This document shows, piece by piece, positions 31,879-40,568 of a DNA stretch of 64,000 nt (its first letter is position 1; every line of letters starts with the position of its first letter). Below the pieces are notes generated by a model. It was not told the origin of the DNA. It saw only the letters and a list, made by a program, of their open reading frames with translations, and searched no databases. Location: the NCBI GenBank assembly GCA_944390005.1, contig CALXOJ010000004.1, positions 164,475-228,474 of the forward strand, in the 5' to 3' direction. The position numbers and the translations under genes were made by a program. This stretch comes from an uncultured Spirochaetota bacterium (GTDB taxonomy: Bacteria; Spirochaetota; Spirochaetia; JAFGXN01).

Positions 31879-32223
31879 TCAGACTCCTTTCTCCGAATTG
31901 ATTTCAGGATAGAAGAATCCTTCCCGTTCCAGAAACAACGCTGTCTCCCGAATTGCCTTCAGAACAGTCTGTTTCTCCTTCCCCGAATAAAACAGAAAAG
32001 CAGGTTTCAGCTCGCAGGCAAGCGGCAACAGCGGTTTCAGTTTTTCTGCCGGAACGGCTTCCGGCGAATACAAAAGCAGGAGACTGCCGGTTTTTCCGTT
32101 CAAATCGATTTTCCGGACAGCTTTTACCCGCCGCAAAACCGCCAGCAGCGTCTGTGTGATTTCCGTATCGAAAAACATCGGAGAACGAAGACGGATTCGT
32201 CCCGGAACAAAGGATGTGATCAT
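31879..32223 (-). CDS. HMA2-domain small protein
   Basis: A protein of 114 residues that begins SFVPGRIRLRSPMF, the HMA2 pattern (a ferredoxin-like fold related to metal-binding HMA domains but lacking CxxC), with LNGKTGSLLLLYSP as the next strand. The same pattern opens the P-type ATPase encoded just upstream. Its start overlaps the ATPase stop (ATGA), so the two are made together. A role as accessory or regulatory domain for the pump is inference. Confidence 0.7.
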   Translation of the reverse strand: MITSFVPGRIRLRSPMFFDTEITQTLLAVLRRVKAVRKIDLNGKTGSLLLLYSPEAVPAEKLKPLLPLACELKPAFLFYSGKEKQTVLKAIRETALFLEREGFFYPEINSEKGV

Positions 32224-34319
32224 TTTTCTCTCCCCGTAAACGGTTTGGCGGCACGCGCACAGAAAAAAACAGTTGCCGAATTATGCAGTACGGCAGCGGC
32301 AGACGCGCCCAATGCACCGAAAAGTCCGGCCAAAATCAGTGCCGAATTGACGACGATAATTCCCCGATTATTTTCATCGATGCGCTTTAACAGCAGGCGT
32401 CCGGTTTCGATTATTTTCGGTAAATCCGTCAAATTGCCTTTTTCGGAAAGCACGATATCCGCCGTGTCTCCGGCAACAGCGGCCGCATTTCCCATGGCAA
32501 CACCGATATCGGCCGCCGATAATGCCGGAGCGTCGTTGATCCCGTCTCCGACCATCATAACTTTGTATCCTTTGTCACGAAGACGCCGAATCTCGGCCGT
32601 TTTGTCTTCCGGCAGAGCACGGGAAATCCAGCTGTCCAGCCCGGCTTCAACCGCAACCGTACGGGCAGCGCCTTCATCGTCACCGGTAATCATCCCCAGA
32701 TAGCGCACCCCCTGTCGGCGTAAAACGGATAACGTCGGTGCCGCTTCGGGACGAACCGTATCTCTGACTGCAAAGATACCAATCAGAGACGCTTCTTCAG
32801 CCAGATAAAGCAGCGATTCTCCGTTGCCGACAGCACTGTTATATATTTCTGTCCACTCCGATGGTTTTTGAATTTTTTCGTCCTCGAAAACAAAGTGGGC
32901 ACTGCCGATCAGAATTCTTTTTCCGTTCAGCCGCGAGGCGATACCGTGAGCAACGATATATTCCACTTTGGCGTGGTTTTCGGGATGAACAAGCCCCTCC
33001 CGCACTGCCGCATCGACAACGGCACGGGCAACCGGATGAACAAAGTGTTCTTCCAGACAGGCTGCTGTTCTCAGAATCTCCGATTTGCTTCTGCCGTCAA
33101 AGGCAATCACCCGTGATAATACGGGGGCCGCATTTGTCAGTGTGCCTGTTTTATCAAAAACGACCGCATCGGCTTTGGCGGCTTCTTCAAGAAATTTTCC
33201 GCCTTTAACCGAAATCCCCTTTCCGGCCGCTTCCTTCATCGCCGTCAGAACGGCAATGGGCGCAGCCAGTTTCATGGCACATGAGTAATCAACCATCAGT
33301 GCGGAGACCGCTTTTGCCGTGTTACGGGTAACCGCCCATATCAGAAATGCCAAAAGAAAATTGTAGCGGACAAGCCGGTCGGCCAGCTGTTCGGAACGGA
33401 TTTGAGATGATATTTTCAGCTGTTGAGATGATTCCAGCTGATTCAAAATACCCCGTATCCGTGTATTGCTGCCGACAGCACGGACGCGGATATGCAGTTC
33501 GCCTTCCTGAATGATCGTTCCGGCGTAGACGCTCTGTCCCTTTCTTTTTTCATCGGCCAGCGGTTCTCCCGTCAAAGCTGCCTGATTTATCAACGCTTCC
33601 CCCCTCAAGATATCGCCATCGGCCGGAATCATATCGCCGGTTCTGACAACGATTGTATCACCCGGAGAGAGCATACGAAAAGGAATCTGCTTTTCTTCAT
33701 CTCCCGAGCAGAGCCTAACCGGAATTTCTTCGGATAGCAGAGTTTCTGTCAAATTGGCATAAGACTTTCTTCGGGTAAAATCTTCAATTGTTTCTCCGAC
33801 ATTCAGCAGAAACGAAATGTTATCGGCTGTTGTTCCTTGTCCCGAAACGACAGCCGCCAGCAGCGCTGACGCATCGAGAACCTCGGTGCAGGAAATATGA
33901 CCGCGGAAAACAGATGCCGCTCCCTTAAAAATTCGGGGAGCGATGCTGCGAATTCTTATCATACGACGCATAAAAGGAGGCAGCAAACGTCTGGAGTAAT
34001 GCAAAACAGTCATAAAAAAAAGTGCTTCCGGCAAACCGGTCTGCTTTTCCGGTTCTTCCACCGATTCCAGCAGTTTCGGATCTTCCAAATATTTTTGATC
34101 CAATACCTGCAAAAAAGACAAAACAGAATCTTCGGTCTGTCTTTCCGTTTGGTAAAAAATGAGAAAACTTCCCGAAAGATAATTCACGGAGACACTGACA
34201 AATCCGTCCTGAAGAGAAAGAAGGTTTGCGGCAAGCGCGGCCTGCCGCGGCGTCAGCCTGCTTTTATCATAGCCGACCCGCATCCGCCCGGGAAGAGAGT
34301 GCCGGACATTGAACCGCAT
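32220..34319 (-). CDS. Heavy-metal translocating P-type ATPase (P1B-like) with HMA2 domain
   Basis: A protein of about 699 residues. An N-terminal HMA2-type domain (HSLPGRMRVGYDK) is followed by membrane helices and the actuator loop with LTGEP near 252. The phosphorylation site is DKTGTLTN (Asp near 389), and the hinge is MVGDGINDAPALSAADIGVA. The ion-binding helix reads VDYSCAMKLAAP, not CPC or SPC, so the metal is not the usual copper or zinc with confidence; manganese- or iron-type exporters are possible. ATG 34319 follows GGAG at nine bases. It is co-transcribed with the small membrane gene upstream and the HMA2 protein downstream. Confidence 0.88.
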   Translation of the reverse strand: MRFNVRHSLPGRMRVGYDKSRLTPRQAALAANLLSLQDGFVSVSVNYLSGSFLIFYQTERQTEDSVLSFLQVLDQKYLEDPKLLESVEEPEKQTGLPEALFFMTVLHYSRRLLPPFMRRMIRIRSIAPRIFKGAASVFRGHISCTEVLDASALLAAVVSGQGTTADNISFLLNVGETIEDFTRRKSYANLTETLLSEEIPVRLCSGDEEKQIPFRMLSPGDTIVVRTGDMIPADGDILRGEALINQAALTGEPLADEKRKGQSVYAGTIIQEGELHIRVRAVGSNTRIRGILNQLESSQQLKISSQIRSEQLADRLVRYNFLLAFLIWAVTRNTAKAVSALMVDYSCAMKLAAPIAVLTAMKEAAGKGISVKGGKFLEEAAKADAVVFDKTGTLTNAAPVLSRVIAFDGRSKSEILRTAACLEEHFVHPVARAVVDAAVREGLVHPENHAKVEYIVAHGIASRLNGKRILIGSAHFVFEDEKIQKPSEWTEIYNSAVGNGESLLYLAEEASLIGIFAVRDTVRPEAAPTLSVLRRQGVRYLGMITGDDEGAARTVAVEAGLDSWISRALPEDKTAEIRRLRDKGYKVMMVGDGINDAPALSAADIGVAMGNAAAVAGDTADIVLSEKGNLTDLPKIIETGRLLLKRIDENNRGIIVVNSALILAGLFGALGASAAAVLHNSATVFFCARAAKPFTGREK

Positions 34320-34325
34320 ACTCAC

Positions 34326-34547
34326 TTACTCCGTTGCATTCTGTGTTTTTCTGTGTTCTGCCTCGGCAACCATGTCTTCCGCCTCTTCTTTCACGGTTTC
34401 CATAAATGCCGAGGCCTCCTCTTTAAGCTGCAACCCGGCACCGATTAATCTGACAACTCCGTTGCGGACAAGTGGTTTACGCAAAAGAGAAACAGCGGCA
34501 GCTCCGACAAGAGCACCAATCAAAAAAGAAGGAATTTTGTCTGTCAT
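34326..34547 (-). CDS. Small membrane protein of metal ATPase operon (DUF5132-like)
   Basis: A protein of 73 residues. One glycine/alanine-rich membrane segment (FLIGALVGAAAVSLL) is followed by a basic stretch and an amphipathic acidic helix (MKETVKEEAEDMVAEA-like). This matches the small DUF5132-like proteins often found next to HMA2-type P-type ATPases. Its stop lies in the ribosome site of the ATPase gene. It is the first gene of the operon. Confidence 0.65.
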   Translation of the reverse strand: MTDKIPSFLIGALVGAAAVSLLRKPLVRNGVVRLIGAGLQLKEEASAFMETVKEEAEDMVAEAEHRKTQNATE

Positions 34548-34558
34548 AAAACGACCTC

Positions 34559-34604
34559 CATTAATTTAAACTAATAATATTAGAATACATTAATTTAAAA
34601 AAAG
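34559..34604. promoter_or_regulatory. AT-rich operator candidate before metal ATPase operon
   Basis: ATTAATTTAAA occurs twice (about 34560 and 34590) around the dyad CTAATAATATTAG. The arrangement upstream of a metal-export operon suits a metal-responsive repressor. No regulator gene is adjacent. Confidence 0.45.
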
Positions 34605-34784
34605 TCAAGCGATTTTACGGAAATAGATGTAAAATTGTAACGGGATTCCGCTGTTTCGAACGGGAAAGAAAAACAGCAGCCTTCTCTCTATCCTTTCATT
34701 GCCCGGTGCGACGGTTTGTGGTATAATCATTTTACGGAAGAAAACCGGCCGCAAAAGGCGGCAACGGATTCCAAGGAGCGTAAA

Positions 34785-35531
34785 ATGATTTTTTACTTTT
34801 CAGGAACCGGCAATTCCCGAAGAATCGCCCTGCGTCTGGCCGGACTGACCGCAGACAAAGCGGTCGATATTGTTTCTTTAACCGACATTCCCGACCCGAA
34901 AACGGAGCGGCGCATCGGATTGGTCTTTCCGGTTTACGCGTGGGGGCTGCCCGAACCGGTGGAGAGCTTTCTCAAACGGTTGCCGGTAGCCGATTGTTAC
35001 ACCTTTGCCGCGGTCACCTGCGGCGCCGATGCGGGTCATGCGCTTAAAAAAACCGGAAAAATCCGGCCGCTGTCGGCCGCCTGGAGTGTGGCCATGCCGA
35101 ACAATTACGTGATCGGTTCGCAGTTGGAAGAGGAAGAAACGGTTTTGCGCAAGCTGCGCGCTGCCGATGAACAGACGGAAGAGATCGCCCGGGAAATTCT
35201 CGAAGAAAAAAGAGTGTACCGGGTCCATGAAGGTGCCTTGCCGCGGCTGAAATCGAATCTGATTCACCCCGCCTTTAACCGCTTTGCTCGCCGCACGGCT
35301 CCGTTTTATGCGACCGATGCGTGCAACGGCTGCGGCACCTGCGCCCGCAACTGCCCGGCAAAAGCGATTGCGTTGGAAGGCGGCCGCCCGGTTTGGACGC
35401 GGCAGAACTGCTTTCAGTGTCTGCGCTGCCTCAACGCCTGCCCGCAAACGGCGATTCAGTACGGTAAAGCCACGGAAAAACGAAAGCGTTACACGGCCGA
35501 TATGTACGCTCCCGCCGTAGAAGGAATCTGA
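34785..35531 (+). CDS. EFR1-type flavodoxin-ferredoxin protein
   Basis: A protein of about 248 residues. The N-terminal flavodoxin domain starts MIFYFSGTGNSRRIALRLAG, with the FMN phosphate loop SGTGNS. A C-terminal domain has two 4Fe-4S sites, CNGCGTCARNCPAKAI and CFQCLRCLNACPQTAI. This is the EFR1 ferredoxin family, electron carriers of anaerobes. ATG 34785 follows GGAG; the upstream extension lacks family similarity. The radical SAM gene starts two bases after its stop, suggesting it supplies electrons to that enzyme. Confidence 0.9.
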   Translation: MIFYFSGTGNSRRIALRLAGLTADKAVDIVSLTDIPDPKTERRIGLVFPVYAWGLPEPVESFLKRLPVADCYTFAAVTCGADAGHALKKTGKIRPLSAAWSVAMPNNYVIGSQLEEEETVLRKLRAADEQTEEIAREILEEKRVYRVHEGALPRLKSNLIHPAFNRFARRTAPFYATDACNGCGTCARNCPAKAIALEGGRPVWTRQNCFQCLRCLNACPQTAIQYGKATEKRKRYTADMYAPAVEGI

Positions 35532-35532
35532 T

Positions 35533-36429
35533 ATGATTGTCAGAACAATTCAGGTCAAAAGTGTGATGACCAAATCGTCTCTGCCGGTCGGCGGCTACTC
35601 CGTTAATCCCTATGTCGGTTGCCCCCATGCCTGTCAATATTGTTATGCCTCATTTATGAAACGCTTTACCGGCCATCGCGAACCGTGGGGAACGTTTCTG
35701 GATGTAAAATATTGGCCGGAAATAAAACACCCGGAACAGTATGCGGGCCGGCAGATTCTCATCGGTTCGGTGACAGACGGCTATCATCCTTTGGAGGAAA
35801 AATACAGACGGACACGGGCCGTATTGGAACAGCTGGTATCCGGCCGGGCTTCCGTCACCATTTGCACAAAGTCGGATCTTGTCACAAGAGATCTTGATCT
35901 TCTGACGCAGATGAAGGATGTGACGGTCTCGTTTTCACTCAATACAACGGATGAAAATTTCCGGGCGGATATGGATAAGGCGGTCTCCGTTGAGAGACGG
36001 CTGTCGGCGATGAAACAGCTTTACGAGGCCGGAATCCGTACCGTCTGCTTTCTCTCGCCGATCTTTCCCGGCATCACCGATGTCGAAGCCGTTATCGAAC
36101 GGGCCAAAGACCGCTGCGATTTTATCTGGCTGGAAAATCTGAATCTGCGCGGAGAGTTTAAACCGGTTATTTTCGATTACATCAAAAACCGCTATCCCCG
36201 ACTGCTCCCGCTTTACGAACAAATTTACATTAAACGGGATAAAACCTACTGGAAACAGCTGGAATCCCGAATACGCGTCTATGCCGAAAAGAACGATCTC
36301 CCTTACCTGGACAATTATCTTCCGCAGGGAAGAAGCACGCCGGGACATCCTGCCGTTATCAATTATCTGTATCACGAAGAGGTCCGCGGATCGGCGAATA
36401 CGGGAATCCGCCGGACTGATTCCCCGTAA
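35533..36429 (+). CDS. Radical SAM protein, spore photoproduct lyase-like
   Basis: A protein of 298 residues. The iron-sulfur motif is CPHACQYCYASF near 33-44 (CxxxCxxC). A TIM-barrel follows with GSVTDGYHPLEEKY near 78 and TICTKSDLVTRDLDLL near 115, as in SPL/COG1533 proteins. The substrate is unknown; spore photoproduct repair is unlikely in a spirochaete. It is coupled to the ferredoxin gene upstream. Confidence 0.9.
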   Translation: MIVRTIQVKSVMTKSSLPVGGYSVNPYVGCPHACQYCYASFMKRFTGHREPWGTFLDVKYWPEIKHPEQYAGRQILIGSVTDGYHPLEEKYRRTRAVLEQLVSGRASVTICTKSDLVTRDLDLLTQMKDVTVSFSLNTTDENFRADMDKAVSVERRLSAMKQLYEAGIRTVCFLSPIFPGITDVEAVIERAKDRCDFIWLENLNLRGEFKPVIFDYIKNRYPRLLPLYEQIYIKRDKTYWKQLESRIRVYAEKNDLPYLDNYLPQGRSTPGHPAVINYLYHEEVRGSANTGIRRTDSP

Positions 36430-36445
36430 ATCGGCTTTCCCCGAA

Positions 36446-37414
36446 TCAGGGGGTCAGAGCGCCCATCACTTTATGCGGTAAATAAAACTCGTCGATAAGA
36501 GCGACATCCTCCGCAGTCAGCGAAACGGCAAAGGCGCCGACCGCCTCATCGAGATGGGCGGTTTTGGTTGCCCCGATGACCGGCGACGCCACCCCTTTGG
36601 CAAAATGCCACGCCAGGGAAACGGCCGTCATCGTTGTGCCGTATTTTTGCGTCAGCGCGGCAATTCTCTGTGCGATTTTGCGGTCGGCCGCCTCCGTTGT
36701 GTCGTATTTGGCGTGCGCCACCTTGTCGGTGCGGCTGCGCACCGTATCGCCGCTCCAGTCGGCGCGCGCCACCCGCCCCGCCGCCAGCGGACTGTAAGGC
36801 GTCAGCGCCACATTCATCTGCCGGCAAATCGGAATCAGCTCCCGTTCATCCTCCCGGTACAGCGGATTATAATGATTCTGCATCGAGACAAACGGCGTCA
36901 GACCGTTCTCTTTCGCCAGCAGCTGCAGATTGTGAAACTGAAACCCGTACATGGCCGAAGCGCCGATCGCCCTCACCTTGCCCGCTTTAACCAGATCGTC
37001 AAGCGCTCTCATCGTCTCTTCCGGCGGTGTGGTCGCATCGTAGCGGTGAATAATGTACAAATCGAGATAATCGGTTCCCAGCCGCCGCAGCGACCCTTCG
37101 ATTTCCCGCTCAATCGCCGCCCGCGACAGATGACCGTCGTTGAAATAAACTTTGGAGGCCAGAACCACTTTGTCGCGCGCCGTCAGCTTTTTCAGTGCCC
37201 GGCCGAGATATTCTTCCCCCGTTCCCGCCGAATAGCAGTTGGCCGTATCGAAAAAATTAATCCCCAATTCGAGCGCATGCGCGACAACCGCCTCGCTCTG
37301 CTGCGGATCGAGCGTCCACTCATGCATCCGGCTTGCCGGATCGCCGAAACTCATTCCTCCCAAACACAGCCGCGACACCTTGAGATCGCTGTTGCCGAGC
37401 CGAATGTATTCCAT
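36446..37414 (-). CDS. Aldo/keto reductase
   Basis: A protein of 322 residues with the AKR barrel: the start MEYIRLGNSDLKVSRLCLGG, catalytic Asp/Tyr in NFFDTANCYSAGTGEEYLG (near 54-72), Lys in DKVVLASKVYF, His in DLYIIHRYDATTPPE, and NADPH-binding ASPVIGATKTAHLDEAV near the end. It should reduce aldehydes or ketones with NADPH; the substrate is not evident. It is full-length with GGAGG before the ATG. Transcription converges with the radical SAM gene. Confidence 0.93.
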   Translation of the reverse strand: MEYIRLGNSDLKVSRLCLGGMSFGDPASRMHEWTLDPQQSEAVVAHALELGINFFDTANCYSAGTGEEYLGRALKKLTARDKVVLASKVYFNDGHLSRAAIEREIEGSLRRLGTDYLDLYIIHRYDATTPPEETMRALDDLVKAGKVRAIGASAMYGFQFHNLQLLAKENGLTPFVSMQNHYNPLYREDERELIPICRQMNVALTPYSPLAAGRVARADWSGDTVRSRTDKVAHAKYDTTEAADRKIAQRIAALTQKYGTTMTAVSLAWHFAKGVASPVIGATKTAHLDEAVGAFAVSLTAEDVALIDEFYLPHKVMGALTP

Positions 37415-37464
37415 ATTGTTCCTCCGAAATGATGATCAAGTCTCTTTCTTCTTTTCGTTGTTTT

Positions 37465-38568
37465 TTATCTTAAATTCGCGTTTAAAAACTCCGCAATTTT
37501 GTCAAAAGGAATGATTTCCGTCTTGTCGTACAAATCGGTATGAACCGCATCGGGAATGAGCATCAGTTCTTTGTTGTCCCCTTTCAGTTTGGCAAAGGCA
37601 TCCTTGCTGAAATAGCAGGAATGAGCCTTTTCGCCGTGCACCAGCAAAACGGCACTGCGGATTTCGCCGGCATAAGCAAGAATCGGCATATTCAGAAAAG
37701 AGAGTGCCGAGGTGACATTCCAGCCGCCGTTTGAGTTCAGGGAACGGGGATGATAACCGCGGGGCGTTTTGTAGTAGGCGTAATAGTCTTTGACAAAAAA
37801 GGGAGCCTCCTCGGGCAGCGGATCGACAACGCCGCCGGCAAGCGCATAGGTTCCGTTGCGGTAATCCGCGGTTCTCTGCGCATTGAGGGATTCCCGAAGT
37901 TTGTATCGCGCCTCTTCGTCCATCGTATCGAAATAGCCGTTTGCCGTAACCCGGCTCATATCGTACATGGTCACCGTTACGGTCGCTTTGATACGGGTGT
38001 CGGCGGCGGCCGCGTTGAGGGCCATTCCGCCCCAGCCGCAAATGCCGACAATGCCGATGCGGTTCGGATCGACCGAATCCCAAACCGAAAGAAAGTCGAC
38101 GGCGGCACAAAAATCTTCCGTGTTGATGTCGGGCGAGGCCACATATCGGGGTTCGCCCCCGCTCTCTCCGGTATAAGAAGGATCAAAAGCGATTGTCAGA
38201 AAGCCTTTTTCGGCCAGTGTCTGCGCATAAAGGCCGGAAGACTGCTCTTTGACAGCCCCGAAAGGCCCCGAAACGGCCAGTGCCGGCAGTTTTCCTTTTT
38301 TCCCTTTGGGAATGTACATATCGGCCGCCAGCGGGATTCCGTAGCGGTTGTGAAAAATGACTTTTTTATGTTCGACAGTCTTGCTTCGGGGAAAGGTTTT
38401 GTCCCATTCCTCTGTCAGCTTTAAATGAAAGGCCGATGCCGCTTCTCCCGCCGCATCACCGTTCCGGCTGTCGGCGTCTGCCGCTCCCTTTTTTTCGGCC
38501 GCATACAAAAACGGAGAGGCCAGCAGCAACAGTAAAACCTCACCCCAATGAAATCTTCTCTTCTTCAT
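37465..38568 (-). CDS. Exported alpha/beta hydrolase with cysteine in the nucleophile elbow
   Basis: A protein of 367 residues with an N-terminal signal (basic start, hydrophobic VLLLLLASPFLYA, cleavage near AA/EKK). The hydrolase core runs from about residue 65: MYIPKGKKGKLPALAVSGPF, then the elbow GIVGICGWGGMAL near 172-184. The nucleophile position is Cys177, as in dienelactone-hydrolase-like proteins, rather than Ser. A late His is seen in DAVHTDLYDK. It probably acts on small esters or lactones outside the cytoplasm; the substrate is unknown. GAGG precedes the ATG. Confidence 0.85.
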   Translation of the reverse strand: MKKRRFHWGEVLLLLLASPFLYAAEKKGAADADSRNGDAAGEAASAFHLKLTEEWDKTFPRSKTVEHKKVIFHNRYGIPLAADMYIPKGKKGKLPALAVSGPFGAVKEQSSGLYAQTLAEKGFLTIAFDPSYTGESGGEPRYVASPDINTEDFCAAVDFLSVWDSVDPNRIGIVGICGWGGMALNAAAADTRIKATVTVTMYDMSRVTANGYFDTMDEEARYKLRESLNAQRTADYRNGTYALAGGVVDPLPEEAPFFVKDYYAYYKTPRGYHPRSLNSNGGWNVTSALSFLNMPILAYAGEIRSAVLLVHGEKAHSCYFSKDAFAKLKGDNKELMLIPDAVHTDLYDKTEIIPFDKIAEFLNANLR

Positions 38569-38865
38569 TTTCTTCCTCCGTATTCAGTCAGAAACTGCGC
38601 CTCGAGTGTGTTCCGGAACCTCATCGGCGAAGAAATAGTAATATCGGGGGAAAAGAATGTCAAATACTTTGTAAGTATCGGATGACATGCCTGCCGGGTA
38701 TGGGGGAATGCGTCGTAACCGCCCCGCTCTGCGAAAGCTATCGGAACAATGACAAGACTGCCAAAATATCATACGGTTAGCGGAATAATTGGGTCCTGTT
38801 TTCCCAAAAATGTCTGTTTCGATACCGTTTTTTATGTTATAATGTCCCAATAAGGAATTAAGCTC
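38569..38865 (+). promoter_or_regulatory. Intergenic region with hsdM promoter and single Fic-type motif (locus C)
   Basis: No gene is seen in these 297 bp. A TATAAT at 38838-38843 lies 22 bases before the hsdM ATG with a weak -35. TTAGCGGAATAATT at 38777-38790 matches the repeated motif upstream of the HTH-Fic gene at 49.9 kb, which ends this locus. AAGGAA serves as ribosome site. Confidence 0.5.
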
Positions 38866-40398
38866 ATGGCAAAAAAACCACAACCGGGAACCGGAAAAAC
38901 CCGCAACACTGCCGACATCGGCTTTGAAAAACAAATCTGGGATGCCGCCTGCGTCCTTTGGGGGCATATCCCCGCTTCCGAATACCGCAACGTCATTATC
39001 GGATTGATTTTCCTGAAATACATTTCCACCGCTTTCGAGAAAAAATACAATCAGCTTGTTCGGGAAGGCGACGGTTTTGAAAACGACCCCGACGCTTACC
39101 TTGAAGAAAACGTTTTCTTTGTCCCGGAAGCCGCCCGCTGGTCAAAAATCGCTGCCGCCGCCCACAAACCGGAAATCGGCACCGTCATCGACGACGCCAT
39201 GCGGGCTATCGAAGCCGACAACAAAAAACTCAAAGGCGTGCTGCCCAAAAATTACGCCGGCCCCGACCTGGACAAACAAGTTCTGGGAGATGTCGTCGAC
39301 CTTTTTACCAACATGGACATGAGCGAAACCGAAGGCAACCGCGACCTTTTGGGACGTACCTATGAATACTGCATCGCTCAATTTGCCGAAAAAGAAGGCA
39401 AAGGCGGCGGCGAGTTTTATACCCCTTCCAGCATCGTCAATACCCTAGTCGCCGTCTTGAAACCCCACGGCAATTCCCGGGTGTACGACCCCTGCTGCGG
39501 TTCCGGCGGCATGTTTGTCCAGTCTGCCCGATTCATCGCCGACCATTCCGGCAAAAGGGACGCCGTTTCCATTTACGGCCAGGAAGCCAATCCCGACACC
39601 TGGAAAATGGCGGTCATGAATCTGACAATCCGGGGACTGGGCGCCGATTTGGGTTCCTACCACGCCGACACCTTTACAAACGACCTCCACAAAACCTTAA
39701 AGGCTGACTACATCCTTGCCAATCCTCCCTTCAACTACAATCCCTGGGGGCAGGAAAAATTAAAAGACGATCCCCGGTGGAAGTACGGGCTCCCGCCCGC
39801 AGGAAACGCCAACTTTGCCTGGATTCAGCACATGATTTACCACCTGGCGCCCGGCGGAAAAATCGGCCTTGTCCTTGCCAACGGCGCCCTTTCTTCCCAA
39901 ACCGGAGGCGAAGGCGAAATCCGCAAACGGATTATCCAAGACGATTTAATAGAAGGCATTATCGCCATGCCGCCGCAGCTCTTTTATTCGGTAACAATCC
40001 CGGCAACCCTTTGGTTCATCACAAAAGACAAAAAACAGAAAGGCAAAACCCTGTTTATCGACGCCCGCAAAATGGGTTATATGGTTGACCGCAAACACAG
40101 GGATTTTACCGACAGTGATATTCAAAAACTGGCAGATACATTTACGGCTTTTCAGGAAGGCGCGCTTAAAGACGTCAAAGGCTTCTGCGCCGCCGTTTCC
40201 ACCGCCGACATTGCCAAACAGGATTATATTCTCACGCCCGGCCGCTACGTAGGCGTCGAGGAGCAGGAAGACGACGGCGAGCCTTTTGAAGAGAAAATGA
40301 GCCGCCTGACTTCCGAACTTTCGCAGATGTTCGCAAAGTCCCATGAACTGGAAGAAGAAATCAGAAAAAATCTGGGGGCAATCGGGTATAAGATTTAG
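38866..40398 (+). CDS. hsdM: Type I restriction-modification DNA methyltransferase subunit (locus C)
   Basis: HsdM of 510 residues. The N-terminal helical domain (FEKQIWDAACVLWGHIPASE) is followed by the methyltransferase core with VYDPCCGSGGMFVQS near 205 and ILANPPFNYNPWG near 285. It belongs to the commoner IA/IC-like type, different from the HsdM of loci A and B. The C-terminal helix (SRLTSELSQMFAKSHELEEE) should contact HsdS. It is the first gene of locus C. Confidence 0.96.
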   Translation: MAKKPQPGTGKTRNTADIGFEKQIWDAACVLWGHIPASEYRNVIIGLIFLKYISTAFEKKYNQLVREGDGFENDPDAYLEENVFFVPEAARWSKIAAAAHKPEIGTVIDDAMRAIEADNKKLKGVLPKNYAGPDLDKQVLGDVVDLFTNMDMSETEGNRDLLGRTYEYCIAQFAEKEGKGGGEFYTPSSIVNTLVAVLKPHGNSRVYDPCCGSGGMFVQSARFIADHSGKRDAVSIYGQEANPDTWKMAVMNLTIRGLGADLGSYHADTFTNDLHKTLKADYILANPPFNYNPWGQEKLKDDPRWKYGLPPAGNANFAWIQHMIYHLAPGGKIGLVLANGALSSQTGGEGEIRKRIIQDDLIEGIIAMPPQLFYSVTIPATLWFITKDKKQKGKTLFIDARKMGYMVDRKHRDFTDSDIQKLADTFTAFQEGALKDVKGFCAAVSTADIAKQDYILTPGRYVGVEEQEDDGEPFEEKMSRLTSELSQMFAKSHELEEEIRKNLGAIGYKI

Positions 40399-40419
40399 GG
40401 CGTTCCCGCCGGCCTGCCT

Positions 40420-40530
40420 GTCAAAAAAAAAACCGCAGTCCGGCGGTCGGGCTTTCCGGGGTTCCGCCTTTCGGCTCCATTGCTGCGCAACGGCACCTGA
40501 GGTGCCGCCCCTCCAATCCCTAACGCAAAA
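40420..40530. repeat. GC-rich non-coding element between hsdM and hsdS
   Basis: A GC-rich stretch unlike its AT-rich neighbours lies between hsdM and hsdS. It contains CGCAGTCCGGCGGTCGGGCT, the palindrome GGCACCTGAGGTGCC, and ends with CCCTAACGCAAAAAG. The pattern resembles interspersed repeat elements that end CCCTAACGCAA in several gut bacteria. Only one copy is seen here, so calling it a repeat is inference. Confidence 0.4.
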
Positions 40531-40568
40531 AGCCCCGGACAGAGACAAAAGGAGACAAAGAGAAAACA

